From: Gnetum montanum
Lineage: Eukaryota; Streptophyta; Gnetopsida; Gnetales; Gnetaceae
NCBI GenBank assembly: GCA_015680685.1
Contig: MNCI01001919.1
Coordinates: forward strand, 528,336-592,335
Length of the DNA stretch: 64,000 nucleotides
Direction: 5' to 3'
Part shown: positions 22,509-35,046 of the stretch, piece by piece
Numbering within the stretch: position 1 is the stretch's first letter
How the letters are laid out: each line of letters begins with the position of its first letter
Program-made: the position numbers and the translations under genes
The notes under the pieces: model-generated
The model's database searches: none
Seen by the model: the letters and a program-made list of their open reading frames with translations, nothing else
Told to the model about the DNA's origin: nothing

Positions 22509-24182
22509 GGCAGTGGCAATGGTAGCAAAAAATAATGGTAGAAAATAAAAAAGAAAAGAAAAAATAGCAAAATTGGGATTTTTTTTTGCTTTGTCCGTTA
22601 GGTTCAGATTTCTAAGGCCAAGATCCTCTCTCTTTCATGGCTGGCCACGATTGGTCGTGGCCTAACCACGGCTAGCCACAGGCCAAATTTTTTTAAATTA
22701 TTATAAAATTTTATTTAATCCATATATATATATAAACTTAATATTGGGGCTCAGGTTCAAACCTAAAACTTCTAAGTTGATTTTTATTATATATATATAT
22801 ATATATTTTTAACTACATGTAAACCGAGAATGATCATATCTTCCAAACCATAAGTCAGATTTTGATGAAATTGGTACCGTTGGAATAGAGAGCACTTCAT
22901 GTTAAATTGTAGATAACTTCACTTTAGTAAACCTAAAAATCATAAGATCAAAAACGTGAATGTTAGCTTTTTAAACAAAAAGTAAATGTTAGCTTTTTCT
23001 TGTAAAAAAAAGTATACGTTAACTTTTATTAAATATTTTGTTATCTTAAGTTATACTTTCTCTTTTCTTTTACTAAGATTTCTATGATTACATTATAAAT
23101 ATAAGAAGTAAGTTTATTTACTCATCACAACCAGCAAAGGATTGTCTACAAAGAAGTTTGAAAATTTACTATTATAATGAATTCATGGCTTCTAAATGTC
23201 AAATTTCACCTCAGGTCCCTTCAGGTAGCCACTCTTTATTGCCTAATAATTTTTTTCTACACCAAAATAATGTTCTTACTGGTTCTAATCTAGTTCGTAG
23301 CTTTCTTAGGAAGGATGGTTTTCAATTTTTCACTACTTCTAGATTGGTTGATTTACTAGTTTTCCCAATTTTTAAACTTTCCTTTTGCAAGGGTGTTCTT
23401 GCAGAGTGGTTTGAGCAATATGATAATAAGAAAATAACTATCTTTCAATTATTTTTTGGAGCAGTAACAATCCTTCCTCTTGATATCAAAATAGTCTTAG
23501 GTTTTTAGCTAGGAGAGGATCCCTTGATTCCTAGATCTTGTTCTCCACAATTTAAATCTTTTTGTAAGACAAAATTATCAATTATGTTGCTAATTCTGTC
23601 ATTCGCAAAAACTAATTCATTCATAAAGATTTCATTAATGATGCTTATTTTGACTTATGTTTATTCATCAGTAGCAAGGATTTATGGTATAGACAACAAT
23701 CCAATGTTAGTTCTTATTTTATTTTCATACTTCATGGTGCCATAACCAGTAGGGTTTATGATTGGTCAATGTCATGTTTCTTTGCTTTTTATATTTCTAT
23801 GACTGAAATTTCTATTTCCCACCAACATACTTTAAAATCCTATACTTTATGTTGTATACCTTTGATCATGTGTATGATCTTAAGTTATGATCATCCCAAA
23901 AAATGTTTTACTTGTTATGATCCTTGATTGTGCCTTGAATTTCTTGAAAATGAGAGGGTTATAAGGAGTAAGATTATGGGTGCCGAAATAGGTCAATTAG
24001 CTTTATAGCAAGCTCAGAGTCAAGAAGAAATCAATGAGGTACTTTAATTTTTTTTATTGCAATCTGGGGTGCAGAATGAACCAATGCAGAGTGCTGAATC
24101 TAAACAAGTTGAAGAAATTCAAGCTATTTCAACCTTTGATATAGTTCAATTGCAAGAACAAGTCACAATTCATACTTCGAAG

Positions 24183-24278
24183 GTATATATTTAAATATAA
24201 TTTAATAGATTAAATTTCTTATCTATATTTTTATATTTTCTTTTATTATTATTTTTTTCTAATAAATTTCTTTTGTAG
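24183..24278 (+). other. Intron 1 of PMD-like gene
   Basis: GTATATATTT...TTTTGTAG, 96 bases, T-rich, flanked by Gln-rich coding sequence on the left. Element D begins two bases beyond its 3' splice site. Confidence 0.5.
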
Positions 24279-24280
24279 AC

Positions 24281-25140
24281 TGATGAGCGGCGAGGTATCC
24301 CTATGCTCAACCATACGATTACGAGCATTCACACACAATCTAGTCAAATTCCAATGACTAAATTCTTATGCACTTTTGTGGAACAAGGATGGGTTAGCCA
24401 ATCATTTTCTTTCCAAGCTTACTTGTATAGCACGATTGTATAGTTAAGTAAACTTGAGGTATCTAATTTTAATATATTTTTATGTTTTATGGCCTAGTGC
24501 TACAAAGGGAGGAGAGAGAGATAACTAAGTAACTAATTTAATTTAACTACTCAACTATGCTTTAACTAGTCCTAACACCAACATCCATTCTCACTTTTCA
24601 TACACATCCTGAACCAACGCAACACCACTAAGATTACCAAACGCTAATTGTTACGGGGTTACTAAGCATTACACACATGCTCGAAGTAATTGTACAAAGT
24701 GTGCTTATTTATGAGAGTTATAGAGTGAGGGAGAGAACATTAATTAACTAAGAAAAGCATTAAATAACTGTAATTAACATTAATCAATCTATTTTGGATG
24801 TTGCAAGGTTTATCACAGAGTTCATCTTTATTGTCATACACAAGGTGTGCTCAAGTACACAATGCTCGAATGAGGATCTGTTCACTTTATGACTCCTATT
24901 GCGGGCACAAAGAAATAATTCTAACTCTGAGAGGGAGAAAAGGAAAGAATTCGAGTAACGGGCTAAGAGTAATTAACAAAAAAATCAACAAAAAATTACT
25001 ATTCAACCCAAGTGCGCCCACTCTTATTTATAGGCAAGAAGACAGGCTCTGATATCGAATGCCTGATATCGCTTGGTAGGCCCCAATATCGTGTACCCAA
25101 TATTACAGATGCGATATTGCATACCCAATATCATAGCTCA
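24281..25140 (-). repeat. 3' LTR of element D
   Basis: Matches 33425-34243: 'ggtatccctatgctcaaccata', 'cttatgcacttttgtggaacaagga', 'ctagtgctacaaa' and 'aactctgagagggagaaaagg' blocks are shared. A TATA box on the element strand lies at 25025-25032. The U3 end holds repeats of GATATCG/CAATATCG, more copies here than in the 5' LTR, which accounts for the 40-base length difference. Confidence 0.88.
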
Positions 25141-25156
25141 TCATAGCCCCACAACT
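25141..25156 (-). promoter_or_regulatory. Candidate polypurine tract of D
   Basis: Plus strand tcatagccccacaact next to the 3' LTR, i.e. AGTTGTGGGGCTATGA on the element strand. The G run is right, but a few pyrimidines interrupt it. Confidence 0.4.
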
Positions 25157-26640
25157 AAATGAAAACTCATCCTTGAGTTCCTTAAAAAATATTAGAAAGA
25201 TATGGGATTATTAACTGAATGAGAACTAATAGCGACAGGGAATAACAAACTCAAAGTGTGTGGTGAATAGATCAACAACCATATTACAACATTGATGTTC
25301 ATGCCCTTTGTGGTGAACACTATACATAGATGACATCTAGACCCTCATCCAATAGCTTGAAGAGAGAGAAAAGAAAAGAAAATGAGGTGCATTGCTACCG
25401 ACATCGCGATTGTGCCTTCCATTGTTTATCCATAGCCATGCAACAAAACTTGTTCCTGGTGTAAATTCTCCAACTCTAGTGCATCCCAAGTGCTTCCTCC
25501 TATCTTAGTCCATTGTTCATGTAATCACCATCTGCACACACAACACAATCACAAATGAGCAAGGATAGGTAAGCCATAATGCAGTTGATACCTTGTCTCG
25601 ATATAAAGTGCATTGGCTAAGTTGTGGTTATGGTAGAAACTGGGTTAAAGGTTTATTATTAGTAACTACCTAAGATGTAGGGGTGAAAAAAGTAGTAGAA
25701 CGGAAAAATTTGTTATAGGGCCCCCACAGCTAAGAGTGAATCTTTGATAGCAATAAGATGGAAAAAATAGAAAGAACAAAAAAGATGGAAAAAATAACAA
25801 TGACTACGTTAATAAAATAGATGTCATGGATGGGGATGACATGAGAGATTGCTGATTGCAAGAAATGTTTAAGGAAAATAATTTAACAATTGCACCATAA
25901 AGGAATGTCAGTGGGTCCTTCCCAAAGTAGGCTCATGCCTTTTATGCCCTAACAAACCCTCAAACCAAAGAGTCCATAGGCTCTAGGGATGACATATGGA
26001 AATAATGGTTAAATACTTACCCACAAAAATTTACCAAGGAAAAATAATGTATCAACAAAAATATAGACTAATTATAAAACTAGAAATGAGGTGGGGAATG
26101 GAAAGAAATATGGAAATTAGAAAATGAAATGGAATCCCAAGAGCAAGGTTGTGTAAAGTCCCTTGTGTATTTTATGGTTAAAGTACTAAGTAGAACTCAT
26201 TCCAAAGCCAAAATCAAACTAACCACATTCAATGACCTTGCATCAATACACCTGACCAATCCATACTCTTGAAGCAACAAGAATTCTTCCCTAAAGAGTC
26301 AACACCATTCCAAGGAGAGAGAGATAGAGAAGCGGGAAGTGAGAAAGGGCCTTAGTTAGAGGGAACCTTCAGGCATGGGTAACATGTCTTTCTAGTGCCA
26401 TAACCAATGCTTGCATCCCATATTTCTTTATTATGTCTAAGGGGTGTGCTTTGAATTCTCACCAGGTCTTTTTTTTTGTGTTATTGTGTGAGAACCACAC
26501 CATGCAAAGAATTATTTTTATTCACTCATCTTATTGATATTTGATCAATGGAAGAATGGTGGAAAATCCATTTAAAGCATCCAAGCACCCAAGAGAATAG
26601 CCACGAATAGCTAGCACACATGCATCAAATCCCCTTGAAG
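25157..26640. other. 3' untranslated region of D
   Basis: No coding motif. A block at about 26360-26400 (element strand 'actagaaagacatgttacccatgcctgaagg') is also present in element E at 39050-39084, in the same orientation relative to each element, so the two share their 3' region as well as gag. Confidence 0.6.
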
Positions 26641-27179
26641 TCATATCCTTTTCAACCATTGAGTCCTTCCTCGATTTGAAGAATACCAAGCTACCAATTC
26701 ATTAATAAGTTTATTTAGAAAAAGGGACAGTATAGTTCCAAAACCAAGGGAGACTACAAAGTTGAATGGATGAATGGGCAACATGGACTCATTGCCTGTT
26801 TTATCAAAAGAACAATATCTTAATATCAACATTGAAAATCGAAGGTAAAAACCAAACATTAGCAATCAACATTATTATAGTACAATCCACCATCATGAGC
26901 ACTTATTATATGAATAATGAAAATCAAACAAAGAAATAGTAAAAATGATAACGATGGTGTAAAACAAAAAATAAGTAAATATGAAAAAATGTGTAAAACA
27001 AAAAAATGTGTGAAACAAAAGTACAAAAGGAACTTTAGGGCTTTGAATGGTTAGCATTGATAGCCATCTCCCCCATGACTAAGGTGGTAGGAGGCAATCT
27101 GAAATAGGGAGCAAGGTTGTCCACCAATAGAGGTAGCATTGGTACTGGCTATCCTAGGCTCATGGAAGGGTTTGATTTG

Positions 27180-28020
27180 TTGGATGTTGACAAATAGTTT
27201 CTTGTCTAGGCTTTCAAGTTTGTAAATCATCATGGCCCTTAAAGAAAAATTTTCATGAATGATATAAGGTCATTTCCATAGCATTTAAAATTTAGTTTGT
27301 TGTGGCGCATGTGTGGGATTCTAGTAGAGAACCTTATCTCCTGGTTGATATTTAAATTTTCTAATCCTTAGGTCATGACGTTGTTTATTAAAAGCCTTAT
27401 GTAATATCTTAGATGATAGGGCAACTAGTCAATTCTCCTATATCAAGTTAAGATTCATTAGCTATTCTTTTTGTGCTAGATCAAGGTCAAGGTTGCGATC
27501 ACATGTCGTGAATAGTGTACAAAGTTCTACTTGAATAGGGAGCGTTGGAAGTTTATCGTACACTAACTCATAGGGAGAGTAGCCTATAGGGAGTTTCCAT
27601 GTGGAGTAGTATGCCCAAAGAGCATCGTTTAGTTTGGTGCTCTAATCTCTCCTATACTTGCTAATAATTCTTGTCAATATCTTTGTAATCTCCCTATTAG
27701 TGACCTCAGCTTGACCATTTTCTTGAGGGTGGTATGGTGTAGTCAATTTGTGCTCAACTCCTAAGCATTGCATTAATTTCCAAAAAGTTGCACCTGTGAA
27801 GTATGTACCATTGTCTAAAATAAGTGCACGCAGCATGCCAAACCTATTTACAACTTGTTGTTGAACAAATCATGCAACTATAGATGATGTACAATCCTTA
27901 ATGGTGGCTACTTCTGCCCATTTTGTGAAGTAGTTAATGGAAAAAATGATGTAGGATTTTCCATTGGACATTGGTGTAATAGGGCCCATAAAATCAATTC
28001 CACAAATATTGAAGGTTCTA
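27180..28020 (-). pseudogene. Integrase of D
   Basis: A nearly continuous minus-strand reading gives CGIDFMGPITPM (first catalytic Asp), FTKWAEVATIK, then MLRALILDNGTYFTG (second Asp), then TPYHPQENGQAEVTNREI (catalytic Glu) and SPYELVYDKLPTLP. The C-terminal part has KFKYQPGDKVLY and MIYKLESLDKKLF. This is the Athila-group pattern. All three catalytic acids are visible; only a few stops (e.g. in FVQQQ... at about 27870) break it, so this is the least damaged integrase in the window. Confidence 0.88.
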
Positions 28021-28475
28021 AAGGTTGAATCCATTGTTGCAGATCCTCCATTCTAGCAATCCTTCCCCCATCATGTTTACATCACTCAAAATATTGGATG
28101 AAATGATGGGCATCCTAGAACAATGTTGGTCAATAATATCCTACAAGCAAGATTTTAATGGTTGTTCATCTCCCAATGTAATAACCCTCACAAGGACCCT
28201 CATGAGTGTCTTGGAGAACTCGTAATTGATCCACCTCAAGAACACACCATCGAACCAAGCCATCGGGAAATATTTTATAAAGTTTCCCATTGATCTCCAT
28301 AAAATACTTGGCTCGGTGATGAAATTGTTGTTTCTTTTTGTGTAAGGAGATAGGTGAGAATAATACTATACCAGTTTGTCTTCATGGTTAATTGATTAGT
28401 TACTATACCTATAAAGAGTTCATCAAGGAAATGATCAGAGAGTGAATATTCATCCTCTTTGTTGTCCCATTGCAA

Positions 28476-28760
28476 TCAAGATAAATGATCAGCAACTACG
28501 TTCTCAGTGTCTTTACAATCAATCATTGTAAGATCAAACTCTTGTAAGATTATGAGCCATCGTATAATGTGAGGGCCTACTGTTGGTTTATTCATTAGGA
28601 ACCTTGTTACACTATGATCCATGTGCATGAATAGCTTATAGCCCAAGACATAGTGCCTAAATTTTTCTAGTGCAAACACTACAGCCATTAATTCTTTCTC
28701 TGTTGTGGTCTAGTTAAGTTGTGTACTATTAATACTCCTACTTGCATAGTGGATGTAATA
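28476..28760 (-). pseudogene. RNase H of D
   Basis: Frame 28688-28476: MAVVFALEKFRHYVLGYKLFMHMDHSVTRFLMNKP...WLIILQEFDLTMID then ENVVADHLS. These are the E-lAvV.A..KFR.Yllg, TDH..lr.L and N.VADhLS blocks of gypsy RNase H. Confidence 0.85.
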
Positions 28761-28949
28761 AGGACATTTTTGATCATCTAACTATGTAAGTACAGCTCCT
28801 CAAACATAGTTGGATGCATCAGTCATTATGTGCAATGGTCTAGACTAGTTAAGAACTTGTAGAATGGGTGTTTCTACGAGCTTTTGTTTTAAAGTTTGGA
28901 AAGCTAGTTCACATTCCCTGGCCCATTTGAAAGGTACATCCTTTTTCAT

Positions 28950-29943
28950 TACTTAATGGTTTTGCAACCTTTGAAAAGTTCTCAATAAACCATCTATGGT
29001 AGCTAGTGTGTCCAAGGAATGACTAAATATCTTTTTACAGTTTTAGGTTTCCAAGTGATTCCTTGGATGATTTTAATCTTTTCGGGTTCTACCTCTATCC
29101 ATGTTTGTGAAATATTATGCCCTAATATGATGCCTTCTTGGACCATTAAATGGCTTTTTTGCTAGTTGAGCCTTAATTTGGTTTCTACACACCACTTTAG
29201 TACTTGCTCTAACTAGTCTAAGGCTTGATCAAAGTTTTCTTCATAAGTGGAAAATTCATCCATGAAGACTTCCAAACCATTTCCTATCTACTACTAAAAT
29301 ATGCTTAGAACTAATCGTTGAAACATTGCAGGGGCATTGCGCAAGCCAAACGACATCTGTTTGTATGAAAATTTTTCCCAAGGATTCGTGAACATAGTCT
29401 TGGCTTGATCTTCTGAGGCTATTTGTATTTGGTTATATCCACTATACCCATCTAGAAAACTATAGTAGCGATGCCTTGCAGTGGTGTCTAAGAATTTCTT
29501 GATGAATGGCAATGGAAAGTGGTCTTTGAATGTTTCCATATTTAGTAGCCTAAAATCTATGCACACCCTCCATTTACCCCCCCCCCCCCCTTTGGGTACA
29601 ATTTTGGGTACAATAACTGAGGGACTAACTCATTGACTATCAGCAATGGGGTATATGAACCTAGCTTTTAAAAGTTATTCAACTTCTTCCTTAACCACTT
29701 GCTTAAGCTTTGGGATAAGTCACCTCATGATTATCTTCAAGGCTTCATAGAGGGGTTGATGTAAATTCTATGTTGGCATATCCTAGGATCTATTCCTGTT
29801 AATTTAGGATATGACCAAGCAAAAGCTTTCAACCATTTATTTATTACCTTCAGCAGTCTCTCTTTTTGTTGAGGAGTGAGCTTAGCATTAATAATTACTA
29901 ATTTTCCATTCTTGAGAAATGTGTATTCTATATCGGTGGGCAA
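28950..29943 (-). pseudogene. Reverse transcriptase of D
   Basis: 29943-29737 encodes the pre-RT linker (NKWLKAFAWSYPKLTGIDP...CQHRIYI). 29566-29294 encodes MCIDFRLLNMETFKDHFPLPF...FLDGYSGYNQIQIASEDQAKT, then MSFGLRNAPAMFQR, typical of Athila/Tat RTs. The following YxDD region at about 29225-29270 is interrupted (EVFMDEFSTYEE pattern seen). A run of 14 C at 29577-29590 lies just before the MCIDFR block and is a likely frame-slippage site. Confidence 0.87.
29577..29590 (+). repeat. Homopolymer of 14 C
   Basis: Fourteen consecutive C (14 G on the coding strand) where RT genes normally encode a short K-G-G/K-D-G turn before (W)R(M/V)CIDFR. Probably expanded by slippage, and it may also be a sequencing-sensitive point. 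Confidence 0.9.
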
Positions 29944-30573
29944 TGATTTTAACTCAAGCGACTCCTACTTAAACTTATCAAGGATTTTCAACTTTCCCTA
30001 GTTGATCTTTTCAATGTCAAGACTTGGAAGTTAGTGATGGACTTACTCTAATGTATCTATGCTATCAATGTAAGTGCAATTCAAACCCTCAATTGGTTCC
30101 ATGCATATAGTTGAACTACCCTCTTGATCAGCTATTAGCCACTAGGTGCCTTTTTGTCTTGTGGTTGTTGCATATAGACATCTTTATATATTAGTCACTT
30201 GTGCACACTGATTGCATGCAGGCAATGTTAAACGTTGTACAAACCATGACTTCTGCATGCAATTACACCTTGTGTCACTGTATGCGATGCATGGAACTTT
30301 CTTTTTCTCAATCTTTCTAAATGTATTTTCCTTTGATCTTTCTAGGAAAACATCACAGATTCCTAGGCATGTGTCAATTGTGCTTAGCCATGCTCTTCCA
30401 ATTATGATTGGGAAGTTCCCCTTACCATTGTTCACTTGAATCACTAGGAAGCCAGCTGGATAAGACCATCCACAAACAATGGTGACAATGTACTTCACTA
30501 GTCCTAATGGGACAATGATGGACTAATCAGCCAACTCTAAATAAATTTTACTCTTTTTTAATGAAGGAAGGTT

Positions 30574-31271
30574 CTAGGCTTTGTACATTTCTTGAGAGAT
30601 TGAGTTGACACTAGAACCTGAATCCAAAAGAGCTTTGAATGGTTCATTCCCAATGATTTGTAGATATATAAGAGGACTCCCAGGATCAAAGAATTTCCTA
30701 GGAATATGGCCAAATTTTATCCAATCAGTGATGGCATTAGTTAACATAACTGTATATGTTGAATGTGGCCTTTCGATTGAAGGCAATTCTAAAGTTTTGA
30801 TTGGTGATAACACATTTGAAGTATTAGTCGCTTGTGACTGTAAGGACTTGGTTGGACTATTGGTTCTTAAGAAAGGTATCTTCTTTGTGTGATTGTTTGG
30901 GCCAACATTAGGATGAGAATTAATAGCCCTTGTAGCATTATGTTGCTGTAGTTGGGCAAGGAGCTCACCTTGCATGGATGGAGGAGATGGTAATGGAGTT
31001 AAGGGTGGAAGAGATGCAGTCAAATGAGAAGGATGATATGTTTATGAAACATCATCCCTAGGAGAAGGAGTCCTATAATACTCATGTGTTTAGTAGTGAG
31101 GTAGAGGGGTGACGTGACTAGTAGAGTCACATGGAGAGACTGGCTGTTGCACGTAATATCCATACGGGTCAGGTTGACAGTAAGGATACTATTTCCATGG
31201 TGGTAGCATTCCCCATGATTGTGGATGTTGCCACTGTTGATACTGCTCTGTTGGTTGTGGTGGAGTTCCAC
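30574..31271 (-). pseudogene. Protease and upstream gag-pol linker of D
   Basis: Frame 31023-30574 (149 residues) ends FKALLDSGSSVNSISQEMYK, the DSGSS active site of the aspartic protease. It begins with a Pro/Gln/Asn-rich linker (SLPPLTPLPSPPSMQGELLAQLQQHN). Frame 31271-31020 is a Gln/His/Asn-rich continuation of the linker. 30498-30184 continues the protease fold (FPIIIGRAWLSTIDT, matching the 'lILGRPWL' C-terminal protease block). Confidence 0.82.
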
Positions 31272-31899
31272 TTGGATAATACATTAAGGGTTGGTGGAAC
31301 TATCTTGGGTTACCTTGGGGATAAGGTAACCTTCAGGGTGTTTGCCTTTTGTTCAATCGTGGGTTGAGTGCATACACCCTAGACTTCTATAGATGTGAGA
31401 TGACAGGGCAACATCCCTTAGGATGGTTGTATTAGCATATCTCATATCCAATATCATTTTTTATATCTAAATCCACAACCTCTTTGATGATGGCAACTTT
31501 TCCCCTACCCTTGTTGCATGCATATTCCACTTCTCTTTTTTTTTCTCTTTTCTCATTCACTACCTTGCTATCTAGACTCCTCTACTATTTTGAGAATGTT
31601 TTGAAATCTATTATCTATAGGGTCCCACATTTGATCTACCTTTTTCAATACTTTCGATGCCAACTTTTGAATAGGTAAAGTTTTCCTATTCACCATCTCT
31701 TCGAGTGGTGACTCTTCTTCATCCTCATAAAATCTTACTCCCTTCTTTTAGAGGGAAGGATCTCTATTATATTTCTTTACACTCTCTCTTTTCCTTAGCT
31801 CATCTTCCTCTTTATAAACTTGCTCCAATAATCTTTATACTTGATGGGTCCGAAGCTTAGATAGCCTTCCTTGGGCATATGTCCTAAGGATTCTTTGCA

Positions 31900-33000
31900 T
31901 TTCATGCCTAAGCCCATCTATGAGATGGCATAGTTGATCACTCTACAAATAACCATGGCTAGGAAAATGATGTAACAGTGCATAATATCAACCAATTATA
32001 GCATCCAAGCATTCATGTTCTCCTTGTTTCCATCCTTATATTTTCTTTCACAGGTTTGATAGTCGGGAGTACATTTGGTACTTATCGTTAAACAATTCTA
32101 ACATGGTACTCCACCTATGAATGGATTCTAATTCTAAGGACTGGTACCATCTCTCTGCTTCTTTGACTAGTGTTTGTGGGAACAACTTCAGTTTTTTCCA
32201 TTCATTTTATATGTTTTGTAAGGCACATGAATCATGGAATGCTTGTATATGATTTTGAGGATCAGTGTTGTATCTCCCTTCAAATCGTGGGATGTTGTTC
32301 ATGTCTAATCTCTTGATCCTACTAACTTTTTAGTGCCTTGTTGGGATTCTAATAGCCTTAGTTTTGTCTAGCATACTTCGAGTAGCAAGTAGGGGTTCAT
32401 CGTGATCATCCCATCTATGATTTCTACAATGCCTATGTTGTTCCCTACTCTCCCTTCTTCCATGCTGTGATTCTCTAGAGTGCCCTCATCCCCTTTCCTG
32501 ACTATTTTGTCTATGACTCCCATTTCACCTACACTTATCCTCATGGTCTTTTTCTTTATGACTGTGACTAGATCCTAAATGAGAGGGTGAAGGAGATGTT
32601 GAAGGTGAAGAAGAAGGAGGTCTGTCATCATGATGGTGCTTACTTCCTTCTCTTCAGTGGTCGTGGCCTCAATTTTGGTTACGATCAAAATGTCCATCTT
32701 TGTCATGTGCTCATGTTCCTTTTTTAGATCATTTGTGTCTGTAAATACCATAATCTAAGTTATGGATAGTTGAGTAAAGATTCTGATACACAACCACTTC
32801 ACCGAAGTTAACGAGAGGAACATCATTGTGTGGGCGACTGCCTGAGGCAGGTTCACCACCCTCATTTTCACTTATAACATATAGGGCATTCTGAGACAAC
32901 TTTCCCTTCATGGATTTATGATGTCTCTCCTATTGTAAATCCCTTTAACGTTGTGCCTCTGTGGGTTGATACCCTCTTGAGTCATGATCATGCACAATGC
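31900..33000 (-). pseudogene. Gag of D
   Basis: The minus strand shows a Ser/His-rich region (about 32650-32500), then DDHDEPLLATRSMLDKTKAIRI (about 32410-32345), then MNNIPRFEGRYNTDPQNHIQ...FHDSCALQN, then WKKLKLFPQTLVKEAERWYQSL...WSTMLELFNDKYQ (about 32310-32050). The same blocks occur in E (36185-36560) and E2 (55715-56110), so this is the family gag. A few stops are present. Confidence 0.82.
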
Positions 33001-33411
33001 ACTCTGCTTGTAAGTGTTGCATACCAATTCATGTGAGATCACGAAGAAGCATGCCTAGAATAGAGTGATCAGGAGGTAACACTATGTTACCTTCTAAATC
33101 ACACCAACACAACTGTTCATCTTGGTGGAGGATAAAGGTAAAGTTTGGTATATACTCATCAAGATAAATGTATACCACGTGAAACTATTAAAGGACTGGT
33201 AGATTATCATGTGTACTATGCCTTTGATTATTTCTTGTATCAGACCCAGGTGGTGAAACACTTTCATACAAAGAAGGAGACAAAATTCTCTATTCATTGT
33301 GTAATGTATTATATATTATTATTTTTTCCTTATAACCAACCCGAAGGGTTTGTTCCAACAATGAGAAATATTTCCTAAGTTTTAATTAGCGCACAATCAA
33401 CAAAGTCCTCA

Positions 33412-33423
33412 GTAATGGCACCA
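33412..33423 (-). promoter_or_regulatory. Primer-binding site of D, tRNA-Asp type
   Basis: Element strand TGGTGCCATTAC one base inside the 5' LTR; compare TGGCGCCGTTGC. Same class as in element E. Confidence 0.7.
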
Positions 33424-33424
33424 A

Positions 33425-34243
33425 CGATGAGTGGTGAGGTATCCCTACACTCAACCATACGAATACAAGGATCCACACACAATCTGGTAAAATTCCAAGG
33501 ACTAAGTGCTTATGCACTTTTGTGGAACAAGGACAGATTAGTCAATTTTTATCTTCCCGAGCTTACTTGTATAGCATGATTCTATGGTTAAGCAAACTTG
33601 AGGTATATAATTTTTATATATTTTTATGTTTTATGGCCTAGTGCTACAAAAGGAGGAGAGAGAGATAACTAAGTAACTAATTTAATTTAACTACTCAACT
33701 ATGCTTTAACTAGTCCTAACACCAACATCCATTCTCACTTTCCATACACATCCTAAACCAATGCAACACCACTGGGATTACCAAATGCTAATCGTTACTG
33801 AGTTACCAAGCATTACACATGTGCTCGAAGTAATTGTACTAAGTGTTCTTACTTATGAGAGTTATAGGTTGAGGGAGAGAAAATTAATTAACTAAGTAAA
33901 GAATTAAATAACTATAATTAACATTAATTAATCTATTTTGGATGCTGCAAGGTTTATCACAAAGTTCGTCTTTATTACCTTACTTAAGATGTGCTCAGGT
34001 ACACCATGCTTGAATGAGGATTCATTCACTTTATGACTCCTACTATAGGTATGCAAAAATAATTCTAACTCTGAGAGGGAGAAAAGGAAAGAGTTTGGGT
34101 AAGGAACTAAGACTAATTAATAAAAAACTCAACAAAAAAAACTACTCAACCCAAGTGTGCCCACTCTTATTTATAGGTGACAAGACAAGCCTCGATATCA
34201 CTTGATAGGCCCTGATATCACATACCTTATATCGTATTGGGCA
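33425..34243 (-). repeat. 5' LTR of element D
   Basis: 819-bp partner of 24281-25140. TATA box on the element strand at 34168-34175 (tatttata on plus). The right border was set where similarity with the other LTR ends, at ...gtattgggCA. Confidence 0.82.
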
Positions 34244-34355
34244 AAGTTCTAGTAGTCTAGTAGTTATAAGATAATTAACCCAACAACAGGCTCAACAACA
34301 ATCCGAACCAACTTTTCAACAAGGTTCAAGATGTGATAAGGGAAAGCAACCAAAG

Positions 34356-34447
34356 GTAGGCTTTAATTTGTTTGAGTACTTTCTTCTTTTCCTTATATAA
34401 TGTTAATAATAATTAATTTTTTTTTTAATATTTATCTTATGTTGCAG
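34356..34447 (+). other. Intron 2 of PMD-like gene
   Basis: GTAGGCTTT...TTATGTTGCAG, 92 bases, T-rich, between a Gln/Asn-rich exon and an exon reading STQTPIPPPPRSPLIPYFPWTPRRG. Confidence 0.5.
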
Positions 34448-34964
34448 AGGTCTATAGAGAGATAGTATTTCATCTAAGAGATGGATAGAGATGATGCAGG
34501 TGCTACTTCTACACAGACTCCTATTCCACCACCACCTAGATCACCACTCATACCTTATTTTCCTTGGACACCTAGAAGAGGTTCCCTTCCATAAGTAGCA
34601 CCAAAAAAAATTTCTAAATCTATTCCAATGGTTTCTTCTTTCTCTATCTTTGGTTCTTCTTATTCTATGGGAAAGATAGTGGCAGCTACTAAGGAAGAAC
34701 CATCAACTAATTTTAGATAACAAACCCTATTTTATTCATGAGGATGTCTATCATCTATGGGAGTTACAATCATGTAATTTCAAAGAAGATTATGATTTAG
34801 TATAGGCTAGGCCTCCATCATCTTGGCATCTAATTCCGGAGAAGGCTCCAGATGTTGTAAACAATCTAGAGAAAGTCTTAGGAGAGTTGGAAAGTGCAAC
34901 ATGTTATGCTCACCATCTAGATACTCATGCACATTTCCTTCAAATTGATAATGATTGATTTTAG

Positions 34965-35046
34965 GTAATATATATATTTTTCTCTCTTTTATATTTTTGG
35001 TTTGTTGATTTATTCATAACTCATAATTTAAATTTTGTTTCTATAG
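34965..35046 (+). other. Intron 3 of PMD-like gene
   Basis: GTAATATATA...TTTCTATAG, 82 bases, T-rich; the next exon is Lys/Gln-rich (KKKEWQRDMDDQSIQ). Confidence 0.45.

Larger units (their letters stand above)
21560..23150 (-). other. Leader region of C (between gag and PMD-like gene)
   Basis: About 1.6 kb without recognisable coding domains. It holds the 5S-like segment, the 22-bp minisatellite, a short (AT)n run at 22785-22806 and a 'ttccaaaccataagtcagattttgatgaaatt' block at about 22846-22875. That block matches 9730-9760 in B (cgaaactataagtccaatcaagatgaaattt). Its similarity with the B leader over about 1.7 kb shows common descent. Confidence 0.65.
24281..34243 (-). mobile_element. Athila-like Ty3/gypsy retrotransposon D
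   Basis: LTRs at 24281-25140 and 33425-34243. On the element strand the LTR 3' end is ...TAGGGATACCTCRCCRCTCATCR, followed by a tRNA-Asp-type primer site, as in element E. Domains in order on the minus strand: gag (about 33000-31900), protease (30700-30574), RT (29943-28950), RNase H (28760-28476), integrase (28020-27180). It is the innermost insertion of the nest, hence among the youngest, yet each domain has stops. I could not confirm a target-site duplication (TAGAC on the left, AAGTT on the right). Confidence 0.85.

Noticed and set aside
22785-22806. (AT)n run considered as a regulatory or origin-like element
   Set aside because: Simple microsatellite in an AT-rich leader; nothing else supports a function.
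30605-30892. Plus-strand 95-codon frame
   Set aside because: Shadow of the protease/gag linker of D on the minus strand.
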